NCBI GenBank assembly: GCA_963718375.1
Contig: CAVQZD010000005.1
Span: 682,001-746,000 of the forward strand
Length of the DNA: 64,000 nucleotides
Reading direction: 5' to 3'
Source: RBG-16-64-13 sp963718375
GTDB lineage: Bacteria > Actinomycetota > Thermoleophilia > RBG-16-64-13
The notes under the pieces are model-generated. The model was not told the origin of the DNA. It saw only the letters and a program-made list of their open reading frames with translations, and did not search any database. The translations under genes were made by a program, and so were the position numbers. Shown in pieces: positions 16,254-23,693 of this stretch; the first letter of the stretch is position 1, and every line of letters starts with the position of its first letter.

Positions 16254-16441
16254 ATCCGTTCTCCTCTTGTTTCGCAGGCGGCGCCGGCCTCCGGCACGTC
16301 CCCACCCTGTGCCCCGACGTGACCAATACAGGCGCCGTGTCCGTGACCGCCGTGTCCGTGACCGCCGTGTCCGTGACCGCCGTGTCCGTGACCGCCGTGT
16401 CCGTGACCGCCGTGTCCGTGCTTTGCTCCGACTTGTTTCAA
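16133..16441 (-). CDS. Histidine-repeat leader ORF upstream of padR (candidate metal-binding peptide)
   Basis: From a TTG at 16441 with GGAGG six bases upstream, the frame gives 102 residues: a short lead, six HGHGG-type repeats, then a Cys-containing tail (ACIGH, CETRGERIC, ACVGPEACPG). It lies just downstream of the promoter/operator and overlaps padR by 121 bases in a different frame. The good ribosome site and His/Cys content favour real translation as a Ni/Zn/Cu-binding leader coupled to padR. Alternatively it is the original His-rich N-terminus of PadR separated by a frameshift, since His-rich PadR N-termini are common. Confidence 0.4.
   Translation of the reverse strand: MKQVGAKHGHGGHGHGGHGHGGHGHGGHGHGGHGHGACIGHVGAQGGDVPEAGAACETRGERICRDTNGDSGTTQGACVGPEACPGRAACTYEGPCPKRRGR
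16337..16420. repeat. 15-bp tandem repeat, 5.6 copies
   Basis: Unit GTGTCCGTGACCGCC repeated exactly five times plus nine bases. The unit is five codons long, so copy-number change keeps frame. On the minus strand it encodes GHGGH repeats in the padR leader frame. Confidence 0.95.
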
Positions 16442-16463
16442 CCCGACCTCCAAATATTCATAC

Positions 16464-16481
16464 GATATATCGCGATATATC
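16464..16481. promoter_or_regulatory. Perfect 18-bp palindrome, probable PadR operator
   Basis: GATATATCGCGATATATC is fully self-complementary. On the minus strand it sits just downstream of TATAAG (16481-16486) and TTGACA (16501-16506; the 14-base spacing is short) and upstream of the leader ribosome site, the usual place for an autorepressor operator. Confidence 0.65.
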
Positions 16482-16530
16482 TTATACCATGGGTCGGTAT
16501 TGTCAAGCGAGTCGATGAGTCCCGAAAACA

Positions 16531-16560
16531 CGAGGCGCCCGCAGAATCGCGGGCGCCTCG
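16531..16560 (-). terminator. Intrinsic terminator hairpin
   Basis: Perfect 12-bp stem (16531-16542 with 16549-16560), loop AGAATC, followed on the minus strand by TGTTTTCGGG. It ends the small membrane-protein gene and insulates the padR promoter. Confidence 0.75.
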
Positions 16561-16584
16561 CACTGCATCTGGGGTTGGGTCGTT

Positions 16585-16920
16585 CTAGGCCTTGGCCTTG
16601 CGCAGGCCCCAGCGCGCGAGAAAGACGCCCACCGTGATGGCCCCAAGGGACGTAGCGGCTTCCGCGCAGACCCTAAGCGAGCCGATCAACTGATAGTCAG
16701 CGTAGGTAGAGTTGGTCGCGAAATCTTCGGAGGGTATGAGATAGAGCAGTATCTGCCCGATGACACCCAGCAGCAAGACGATCAGCCCCACCCATAGGCT
16801 CTCGCGCGTCTTCCAGCAGCCCGCGATCTTCTGTGAAATCTTGCTTGACTCGGCGGGCGCGTCTGCCGCACCCTCGACTGTCCCCTCTTGTGACGTGGCT
16901 CCCTCAGCGGCCCTGTCCAT
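16585..16920 (-). CDS. Small two-helix membrane protein, function unknown
   Basis: 111 residues: a polar Ala/Glu-rich N-terminus of about 40 residues, a first hydrophobic helix (LWVGLIVLLLGVIGQILLYL), a polar turn and a second helix with SLGAITVGVFLARWG ending in basic RKAKA. GAGAGGTGG lies upstream of the ATG, and a clean terminator follows the stop, so a monocistronic gene is likely. No family is recognised. Confidence 0.65.
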   Translation of the reverse strand: MDRAAEGATSQEGTVEGAADAPAESSKISQKIAGCWKTRESLWVGLIVLLLGVIGQILLYLIPSEDFATNSTYADYQLIGSLRVCAEAATSLGAITVGVFLARWGLRKAKA

Positions 16921-17072
16921 GCTCGTCCACCTCTCACTGATGTGGTTGACAACCTCCGCTTAAGGGTACGCTTTTCAACAACGCCTCGCCACGCGCTGCT
17001 TGACCTGGACGCGCCGGTGCGAGACTCTTCACTCAGGCACAATCACAGCACACCGCCAGGGGAGGGATCCAA

Positions 17073-18308
17073 TTGCGCATAGCAGTGGTGTCACCGTATT
17101 CGTGGAGCGTGCCTGGCGGAGTCAACAACGTCGTCATGAATCTTGTCCGCCGCCTCGAGAAGACTGGCCACGAAGTCTGGATCATCGCTCCTGCGGGGAC
17201 GCTGGTCAGACGCGCCAAGAACCTGCCGCCGAATTTCATATCAGCGGGAAGGACTATCCCTGTGAGGTCGAACGGCTCAGTAGCCCACGTCTCAGCCTCG
17301 CCCTTCATGCTCCAGAAGATGCAGCGACTGCTCTCTCAGAAGCAGTTCGACCTGGTCCACGTGAACGAGCCCGGCACTCCTGCGGTCGGCTCCACGGCCG
17401 TCTTGGTGGCCAAGATCCCGGTCGTCTCGACCTTCCATGCCGCCGGCGACGCCAGGGAGTACTATCAGCGCTGGGCCCCCCTTGCCACTAGGGTCCTCGC
17501 CGGCATCTCGGTGGGCATCACTGTCTCCGAAGCCGCTCGTGATTGCGTCAGTACCCATTTTCCTGGGGACTACCGCGTGATACCCAACGGCATCGACATC
17601 GAGCCCTACGCAAAGGTCCGCGATGCCGCGAAGATCGAGGGGCGCATCCTGAACATCGGACGCCCTGAGCCGCGCAAGGGTCTGACGATACTCATAGAGG
17701 CCTTCGCCGAATTGCGTCAGCGCATGCCAGGAGTGTCACTCACGCTTGTAGGCACCAGCGAAGAACAACTGCGGGCTCTGTATTCTCGCAAGACTCCTGA
17801 CCTCGATAAGAAGCTCCAGGGGATCGAAGCTCTGGGAAGTCTGGGAGAGGCAGACAAGATAGAGCAGATGGGTAAGGCCGAGGTGATGTGCGCTCCATCC
17901 TTGGGTGGGGAGAGTTTCGGTATCGTGCTCACCGAAGCCCTGGCCGCCGGCCTTCCCATAGTCGCCTCCGACATCGATGGTTACCGAGCCGTGCTCGCAG
18001 ACGGGGCGAACGGGGTCCTCACGCCCCCTGGGGACGCGAAGGCGCTCGAGGACGCTCTCTTCAAGACCCTATCCGACGAAGAGCTGCGTCGGCAGTTGTC
18101 CGAAGACGGCATCAAGCGCGCGCAGCGCTACTCGTGGGACAGAGTCGTCGGCCAGATCGAGGACGCCTATGAGGACGCGATAAGGCTGGGTCCCCGCACC
18201 GTTCCGGGTCCGCGGGTGCCGTTGGTGAAGCAGGCGCTACATTTCGCTCGTTCGCGCAAGCCCAAGGACAAGAAGCTCAGAGCAGCCCGGGGCCAGGCGG
18301 TAGGCTAG
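17073..18308 (+). CDS. GT4 glycosyltransferase, PimA-like (mannosyltransferase family)
   Basis: 411 residues with the two Rossmann domains of GT-B enzymes. The N-terminus VVSPYSWSVPGGV with its glycine loop is typical of PimA. IPNGIDIEPY, RPEPRKGLTILIEAF and the C-terminal GESFGIVLTEALAAGLPIV (E-x7-E nucleotide-sugar motif) follow. The TTG start has GGGGAGGG upstream. PimA adds mannose to phosphatidylinositol at the inner leaflet; the exact acceptor here is inferred from similarity, and other GDP-mannose or UDP-sugar glycolipid transferases are possible. The last 60 residues form a basic tail. It converges with the ABC genes, overlapping by four bases. Confidence 0.85.
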   Translation: MRIAVVSPYSWSVPGGVNNVVMNLVRRLEKTGHEVWIIAPAGTLVRRAKNLPPNFISAGRTIPVRSNGSVAHVSASPFMLQKMQRLLSQKQFDLVHVNEPGTPAVGSTAVLVAKIPVVSTFHAAGDAREYYQRWAPLATRVLAGISVGITVSEAARDCVSTHFPGDYRVIPNGIDIEPYAKVRDAAKIEGRILNIGRPEPRKGLTILIEAFAELRQRMPGVSLTLVGTSEEQLRALYSRKTPDLDKKLQGIEALGSLGEADKIEQMGKAEVMCAPSLGGESFGIVLTEALAAGLPIVASDIDGYRAVLADGANGVLTPPGDAKALEDALFKTLSDEELRRQLSEDGIKRAQRYSWDRVVGQIEDAYEDAIRLGPRTVPGPRVPLVKQALHFARSRKPKDKKLRAARGQAVG

Positions 18309-19234
18309 TCGAGGAGACCTCGGCCGCTCACTCCGGCCGCGCGAACGAAGGCGTCCTCCAAGGTCGGCTCCACTTCTTCCACCCTGGCGTCCCGTATACC
18401 GGCCGCCTCCAGCACGCGTACCACCTGCTCCGAGTCGATGCCGGTCATCTGTATTCTCAGTCGATCCCCGAGGAGCGACGCGCCGAATTCACTCCTCAAG
18501 ATCTTGTGTGCTTCGTTGATGCGTTCCGTAGCGACGGACAACACCGGACCCGGGAAAGCCCCGAGCATCTCTTTGGGAGACCCCTCGAAATTCAGGCGGC
18601 CGGCGAGCATGAGACACAGCCGGTCGCACACTTGGACTTCCTCGAGATGGTGGGTGGTCATCACCACCGAAGCGTCGTTTGCCACCAGACCGCCCAAGAA
18701 GACCCAGAACTCCCGACGACTGGTGGTATCCATCCCGCTGGTGGGCTCATCCAGGATCAGCAGCTTGGGCTGATGCAGGAGCGCCACTGCCATGGAACAA
18801 CGGCGTTGTGCGCCGGTGGGTAGCAGGCCTAGTTGTCGATGCAGGTCGTCCTGCAGTTGGAAGCGGGCCGCCTCGGCCCGCACCCTTTGAGCCAAGGCGT
18901 CGGCGCCCAGGCCATACATGCGCCCGAAGAAGAGCAGGTTCTCCTCGACAGTGAGGTCCAGATAGAGCGACCGCAGTTGCGAGACGTAGCCGACTGCCCG
19001 GCGCAGGACCGCGCCTTGGCGCTCGCTGTCGAATCCGAGCACTGAAGCGGACCCTGAGTCGGGGGTGATAAGGCCCAGGAGCATCCTGAGGGTGGTGGTC
19101 TTGCCGGCCCCGTTCGGACCGAGGAAACCGTACACTTCGCCGGACATCACACTCAGGCTCAGGTCGTCGACGACCTTGCGGCCCCCAAGGGTCTTGGTCA
19201 GCCCTTCGGTCTTGATGGCCGCGGTCTTGCTCAC
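18305..19234 (-). CDS. ABC exporter ATPase, matching the C-terminal half of YbhF
   Basis: 309 residues. Walker A is GPNGAGKTTTLRML, Walker B LLILDEPTSGMD, the switch His in MTTHHLEEV. The signature LSGGQ is degenerate (LLPTGAQRRCSMA), as in the second nucleotide-binding domain of YbhF-type exporters, so this is not a defect peculiar to this gene. A C-terminal domain of about 80 residues ends in VEPTLEDAFV, typical of ABC-2 drug exporters. It overlaps the preceding ATPase gene by four bases, and the two probably form one heterodimeric motor. Confidence 0.9.
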   Translation of the reverse strand: MSKTAAIKTEGLTKTLGGRKVVDDLSLSVMSGEVYGFLGPNGAGKTTTLRMLLGLITPDSGSASVLGFDSERQGAVLRRAVGYVSQLRSLYLDLTVEENLLFFGRMYGLGADALAQRVRAEAARFQLQDDLHRQLGLLPTGAQRRCSMAVALLHQPKLLILDEPTSGMDTTSRREFWVFLGGLVANDASVVMTTHHLEEVQVCDRLCLMLAGRLNFEGSPKEMLGAFPGPVLSVATERINEAHKILRSEFGASLLGDRLRIQMTGIDSEQVVRVLEAAGIRDARVEEVEPTLEDAFVRAAGVSGRGLLD

Positions 19235-20184
19235 GAGCGGGGCTCCGCGACCTCGGCCGGACCGTAGCTCGCCTCCGCATCAGAACCGCGGCGCTCCATC
19301 AGGACGAAGGCATCTTCGAAGGTCAGGCCACTCTCGATCAGAGCGCCGCGTGCGTACTCGGCACCGACCGTGCTAGACAAGAGGCTCCGGGCACCCTTCT
19401 CGTCTTGCGCCAGCGCGGTCAACCCCTCGGGTCTCAGATACACGCGTGGCTCATGCAGGGCGCGGCCTAGCCGGGCCCGCACGTCGATCCTGTCGTCGGG
19501 CACAGGCTGCACCCAGGCCGACCAGTCCCGGCTCTCCGCGCTTACTTCGTCCACCGTGGTCTCGCGCAGGCGGCCGTGAGCCATCGCGCCCAGCCGGGAC
19601 GCATACACCGACTCCTCCAGGTAGCTGCTGGTGAAGATCGTGGCAGTGCCTTCGCTCACCACCTTGGTGATGATGTCCCAGAGCGCGTGTTTGGAGACCG
19701 GGTCCACACCTACCGTCGGTTCGTCCAGCAGCAGCAGTGGCGGCTCGTGGATCAAGGCACAGGCCAAGGAGAGTCCCTTCTTCATGCCGCCTGAGAGCCG
19801 GCCCGCAAGCCGGTCGCGAGCATCCCGAAGTCCGGTCAACGCCAGCATCGCCGTCTTCCGTTCCTCTAGGCGATCGCGCTCGAGGCCACGCAGGCGTCCG
19901 AAGAAGTCGAGGTTCTCAGACACCGTCAGGTCAGCGTAGAGGTCGAAGCTGGACCCTGCATATCCCCGCGTCCCTCTCCTCATGGACGACTTGACCGTCC
20001 CCTCGTCAGGAGAGAGCAGTCCGGCCAATACCCGCAAGAGTGTGGACTTGCCTGCCCCGTCGGGACCCAGCACCGCCACCGTCTCGCCAGGTCTCACGCC
20101 GAAGCTGACCTCATCCAGCGCCACCGTGCGGCCGAACCGGACCGTGACCGCCCTCAGCTCGAGCAGCGGGGCCTCGGAGTTCAC
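19231..20184 (-). CDS. ABC exporter ATPase, matching the N-terminal half of YbhF
   Basis: 317 residues from a GTG at 20184 that overlaps the permease stop (GTGA); longer upstream frames are rejected. Walker A GPDGAGKSTLLRVL, a proper signature RLSGGMKKGLSLA and Walker B LLLLDEPTVGVDP are present, followed by a C-terminal regulatory domain ending in TFEDAFVLME. With the next gene it covers what YbhF encodes as a single double-ATPase chain. Together with the upstream permease it should export a hydrophobic compound or drug. Confidence 0.9.
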   Translation of the reverse strand: MNSEAPLLELRAVTVRFGRTVALDEVSFGVRPGETVAVLGPDGAGKSTLLRVLAGLLSPDEGTVKSSMRRGTRGYAGSSFDLYADLTVSENLDFFGRLRGLERDRLEERKTAMLALTGLRDARDRLAGRLSGGMKKGLSLACALIHEPPLLLLDEPTVGVDPVSKHALWDIITKVVSEGTATIFTSSYLEESVYASRLGAMAHGRLRETTVDEVSAESRDWSAWVQPVPDDRIDVRARLGRALHEPRVYLRPEGLTALAQDEKGARSLLSSTVGAEYARGALIESGLTFEDAFVLMERRGSDAEASYGPAEVAEPRS

Positions 20185-21245
20185 ACCAGCTTCCTCTTGA
20201 AACGCCACGCAGCCAGACTCACAACTACGACCGCATACCCGACGAGGATGACCGCCCACATCCAGAGTTCGCTGAGCCCCTCGCCTCGCAGGAAGATGCC
20301 ACGCGAGATAGGCAGGAAATAGGTCAGCGGAAATAGATAGGCGACCCACCTGATCGCCCACGGGATGCCCGCAAGCGGGAAGATGAAGCCGGAGAGGAGT
20401 ATCTGCGGCACCAGGGTGAACACAGCCAGCTGCATCGCCTGCTGTTGTGTGTGCGACACGGTGGAGACCAGCAGCCCTATGCCCAGGCAGACCAGCAGGA
20501 AAGCGAGCCCCAACGCAAGGAGCAACAGCGGACTGCCCGCCATCGGTACATTGAATACGAATACCCCACAGATGATGACCAGTACGAAGTCGACGAAGGC
20601 CACCACCATATAGGGCACTATCTTGCCCAGCATGATCTCCATGGGACTTGCGGGAGTGACTAGGAGCTGCTCCATAGTCCCTCGCTCCCGCTCCCTCACG
20701 ACTGCGACCGCAGTGAGCAGGGTGGCGATAAAGACCGTCACTATCCCCACCAGTCCCGGGATCATGTAGTTGACCGAACGCAGATCGGGGTTGTAGAGGA
20801 CCTCGGTCTCTATGTAGGTAGAACCCCCGGTCTGTTCGGCCAGGGTCCGTATGACCGCTTGCAGTTGCTGGACTGCCGCCTGAGCCACGAACAGGTCAGA
20901 ACCGTCCGTCACGAAGTACCCGGGGGTACCTGGCTCGGGCGGTCGGATGCCCACCGAGGCACGGCCCTCTTCCACAGCCGCCTTGAGTTCGGCGTCGGTG
21001 AAAGGCCCTTTCTCTACCACCTGGAAGCGCCCAGACTGTTCCATGGCATCCGCGACTAGTTCGGCCGTGGGCGACCCTGCGGGCACGGCCACGGCGGCCC
21101 GGATATACGGCACATCGAAGGTCGCCGCGTAACCGAACAGGATTATCCAGATGAGCGGGATAGCCACCATCATGGCCAGCGTGCGCTTGTCACGCGCTAT
21201 CTGGATGAACTCCTTGCGAATCAGTGAGCCGATGCGCTTGCCCAT
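20181..21245 (-). CDS. ABC-2 type exporter permease (YhhJ/YbhS-like)
   Basis: 354 residues: one N-terminal helix (MMVAIPLIWIILFGYAA), a large extracytoplasmic domain of about 130 residues, then five C-terminal helices. The motif VVRERERGTMEQLLVTPASP before the second helix marks the ABC2_membrane_3 family. It is first in a three-gene operon with two ATPases. YbhF systems normally have two permeases and a membrane-fusion protein; only one permease is here, so the pore is probably a homodimer. Confidence 0.92.
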   Translation of the reverse strand: MGKRIGSLIRKEFIQIARDKRTLAMMVAIPLIWIILFGYAATFDVPYIRAAVAVPAGSPTAELVADAMEQSGRFQVVEKGPFTDAELKAAVEEGRASVGIRPPEPGTPGYFVTDGSDLFVAQAAVQQLQAVIRTLAEQTGGSTYIETEVLYNPDLRSVNYMIPGLVGIVTVFIATLLTAVAVVRERERGTMEQLLVTPASPMEIMLGKIVPYMVVAFVDFVLVIICGVFVFNVPMAGSPLLLLALGLAFLLVCLGIGLLVSTVSHTQQQAMQLAVFTLVPQILLSGFIFPLAGIPWAIRWVAYLFPLTYFLPISRGIFLRGEGLSELWMWAVILVGYAVVVVSLAAWRFKRKLV

Positions 21246-21312
21246 GGTCGTAAGAGCCTAGCACAGGCGACGGGCCCCTCGGACAGGTTCGTTGGGTGCC
21301 GAGCATAAAGAA

Positions 21313-21342
21313 CTCCGCGAGAGCCTCAGGGCTCTCGCGGAG
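21313..21342 (-). terminator. Intrinsic terminator hairpin
   Basis: Perfect 13-bp stem (CTCCGCGAGAGCC, 21313-21325, with 21330-21342), loop TCAG, followed on the minus strand by TTCTTTATG. It ends the small membrane-protein gene at 21405. Confidence 0.8.
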
Positions 21343-21404
21343 TGGAGGAAGAGTGTGTCTCGCTGGTCGAACGGCGCGCAGCGCCCCTCGACCTTAGGAT
21401 GCCG

Positions 21405-21653
21405 CTACTCGGACTTGGCGTCCTCGGGCTTCTCGCCCTTGGGAGCGTCACCCTTGGGCTTCCTGAGATGGCGCACCATGGTTATCATGCCCATGACCAG
21501 AGCCGTCATCGCAGCCGCCCAGAGCAGGATCCCAAGCACTATCCATGTTATCTCCAGCGCACCGAGATGATGGCCGCCGGCCTCCATCATGCGCCCGCCG
21601 GATCTACCGAACTCTCTGGTAGCCTCCAGCATCCACTGCTGCATACCGTTCAT
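21405..21653 (-). CDS. Single-span small membrane protein, function unknown
   Basis: 82 residues: an amphipathic N-terminus, one hydrophobic helix (ITWIVLGILLWAAAMTALVM) and a charged Lys/Glu tail (KPKGDAPKGEKPEDAKSE), giving a type I or II single-pass topology. AGAGG lies just before the ATG and a terminator follows. No family is recognised; it lies upstream of the ABC exporter operon but the terminator separates them. Confidence 0.6.
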   Translation of the reverse strand: MNGMQQWMLEATREFGRSGGRMMEAGGHHLGALEITWIVLGILLWAAAMTALVMGMITMVRHLRKPKGDAPKGEKPEDAKSE

Positions 21654-21806
21654 CTATAACCTCTGTTTCATCCGGGGACCAATCCTCCCGGTCCGCTTAC
21701 CAATGCCCTGCAGTGTAGTCACCCCTGCGTAAGGTACTCGTTAGGCCAGGCGCGATATCATTGGCTGCGCGACAGAGTCACCCGTGTTAGAGTCGAGGAG
21801 TTAGTG

Positions 21807-22913
21807 ATGCGAAAGACGTATCTGGCCCCCATGCTGCTCTGCCTCCTGCTCTTGGCCTGCTACGTCTTGGCCTGCTCGAACAGCGACTCGCCGGCGGACA
21901 CGGCCAACGGTGACGGCCAAGCCGCGGATGAAAGCACCACGACCACGCTCAAGCGGACCACCACCACGCTCGCACCGGCGACGTGGGAAGCTCTCTCTCC
22001 GACCGGTGACCTTCCGGCACCCAGACTGGGTAGTTCCATGGTCCATCTTGCGGACGGCAACAGATTGCTGCTGTTCGGAGGCTACGACGGTTCCAAGTAC
22101 ATGAGCGACCTCTGGAGCTACGACCTGGCGACCGGCAGCTGGACTGTGCTGGCGCCCGCTGGCGCAGTGCCCCCCGCGCGAGCTTCTCAAGCCACAGCCT
22201 ACGACCCAGTAGCCGGCCAGCTTGTCATGTTCGGAGGCTACGACGGCTCCAGCTACATGGGCGATGCGTGGTCCTACGACGCTACCAACGGTTCCTGGTC
22301 ACCTCTGGCCGCGACCGGCACGACACCTCACGCGCGGTACGGCCATTCTCTGGTCTATGACTCGGACTCGAAGAAGATGCTGCTCTTCGGAGGATACGAC
22401 GGGAGTGTCCAGTACGCAGACACTTGGTCTTACGATCCTGCCACCAACGTGTGGACCGAGCTCAAACCCAGCGGTGCGCTTCCACCGGCGCGTGACTCCC
22501 AGGCACTCGCCTACGATCCGGCCAGCAAGGTCTTCGTGCTGTTCGGAGGCTGGAGCACGACGTCCATGTTCGACGATACTTGGGCGTACGACCCAGCTGC
22601 GAACGTTTGGACGCCTCTCAAACCCGTGAGCGGGGAGCCTGCCGCAAGAGCGCTCCACCGGATGGTTTACGACGAGAGCATCGAGAAGTTCGTGATGTTC
22701 GGAGGCGGGACCAGCACCGCCACCTTCAATGACGCCTGGCTCTTCGATCTCGCCACAGACACCTGGACCCCACTCGGGGCCAGCGGAACGTCACCCTCAG
22801 CGCGGGCAGGTCTCGCGATGGCCTACGATACCTCGGGCCGTCAGGTACTGCTGTTCGGGGGCTCCGACGGGATCGACGTCTACCTGAACGATCTCTGGAG
22901 ACTGCGCCGCTAG
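21807..22913 (+). CDS. Secreted Kelch-repeat lipoprotein
   Basis: 368 residues from the ATG at 21807, six bases after GAGGAG (a GTG three bases earlier is less well spaced). A signal with lipobox YVLAC S (Cys about residue 22) and a Thr-rich linker (ESTTTTLKRTTTTL) come first. Then six Kelch blades follow, each with a copy of LLFGGYDGS or a variant, then W and YD about 20 residues on, enough for a complete six-bladed beta-propeller. Galactose-oxidase-like propellers bind glycans or proteins; no catalytic domain is attached. It is likely displayed outside the membrane. Confidence 0.88.
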   Translation: MRKTYLAPMLLCLLLLACYVLACSNSDSPADTANGDGQAADESTTTTLKRTTTTLAPATWEALSPTGDLPAPRLGSSMVHLADGNRLLLFGGYDGSKYMSDLWSYDLATGSWTVLAPAGAVPPARASQATAYDPVAGQLVMFGGYDGSSYMGDAWSYDATNGSWSPLAATGTTPHARYGHSLVYDSDSKKMLLFGGYDGSVQYADTWSYDPATNVWTELKPSGALPPARDSQALAYDPASKVFVLFGGWSTTSMFDDTWAYDPAANVWTPLKPVSGEPAARALHRMVYDESIEKFVMFGGGTSTATFNDAWLFDLATDTWTPLGASGTSPSARAGLAMAYDTSGRQVLLFGGSDGIDVYLNDLWRLRR

Positions 22914-22944
22914 AATCAGCTTAGGTGGCAGCCCAAGCGGACTG

Positions 22945-23688
22945 TCAAGAGCCGTCCGTCTCCTTTCGCACAAGCTCCTTCTCCAGATCGGAGCGCCACC
23001 TGCGCTCTCTCATGCCCACCAGAAAGGCGAGGGTCAGACCGGGCGCCACCGCCACCACAAGGAAGGCGAAGAGCGCCAGGCCCATACCCTTGAAGAGTGG
23101 ATACTGCGTACCCTCCAGCCACGAGTAGGCCGAGAACAGAAGGGCCAACAGGGCGATGGTCCCTAGCCAACTGGTCATACGGTATCGCGCCGCCGTCCGC
23201 CGCGCTATCGCGGGCATGCCTGTCTGCATATACAGTTCGCTCCCCACCGACACGAAGAGCCCCACCGCCAAGGCATACCAGATGCCTGCCCCGGCCAAGG
23301 CAGTCGCTGTGAACAGGACCGCGAGACTCCCGGAGAGCCGCTCGAGTCCTGTCGCTCGACGTGCCCCTGTCGCCACTTCCTCCGGCACTTCGGGCCGCAC
23401 GCGTCCGGCGGCAGCGACAAGTCTGTCGATCCTTCCCGTGACCAAGTAGGGGCGTTCGCAGATGAGCTGGTAGTAGCTATGTCCCTCGCTGAGAGCTCCG
23501 CAAACAGCGTGAACGATGCCCGCCCACTGGTCCTCGGAGTCGATATCTGGGGACTTGGTGCGCTTGATAGTCTGGGTGACCACCTCTCGCGCGATGCGGT
23601 CTGCCGCTTCCTCGCTCAGGCCTCGCTTCTTGAGACGCTTGAACGAGTCCGCATACAAGGCCTGCCGCAAGAGCTCTCCCGTAGACAC
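22945..23688 (-). CDS. Four-helix membrane protein with soluble N-terminus, function unknown
   Basis: 247 residues: a helical cytoplasmic N-terminus of about 115 residues (rich in Lys/Arg/Glu, e.g. FKRLKKRGLSEEAADRIARE), then four hydrophobic helices from about 118 to 235, then a basic/acidic tail. No catalytic motif is seen. It lies five bases after the LCP gene and so belongs to the same minus-strand operon of envelope proteins (DUF4203-like, LCP, this). No family is assigned. Confidence 0.75.
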   Translation of the reverse strand: MSTGELLRQALYADSFKRLKKRGLSEEAADRIAREVVTQTIKRTKSPDIDSEDQWAGIVHAVCGALSEGHSYYQLICERPYLVTGRIDRLVAAAGRVRPEVPEEVATGARRATGLERLSGSLAVLFTATALAGAGIWYALAVGLFVSVGSELYMQTGMPAIARRTAARYRMTSWLGTIALLALLFSAYSWLEGTQYPLFKGMGLALFAFLVVAVAPGLTLAFLVGMRERRWRSDLEKELVRKETDGS

Positions 23689-23693
23689 ACGCT

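Noticed and set aside
16319..16588. Plus-strand ORF with VTAVS repeats over the padR leader
   Set aside because: It is the shadow of the 15-bp repeat on the other strand, with no ribosome site, and it runs through the palindrome and the terminator.
18780..18830. Degenerate LSGGQ signature in the second exporter ATPase
   Set aside because: YbhF-type exporters normally have this altered signature in their C-terminal nucleotide-binding domain, so it is a family trait rather than a defect.
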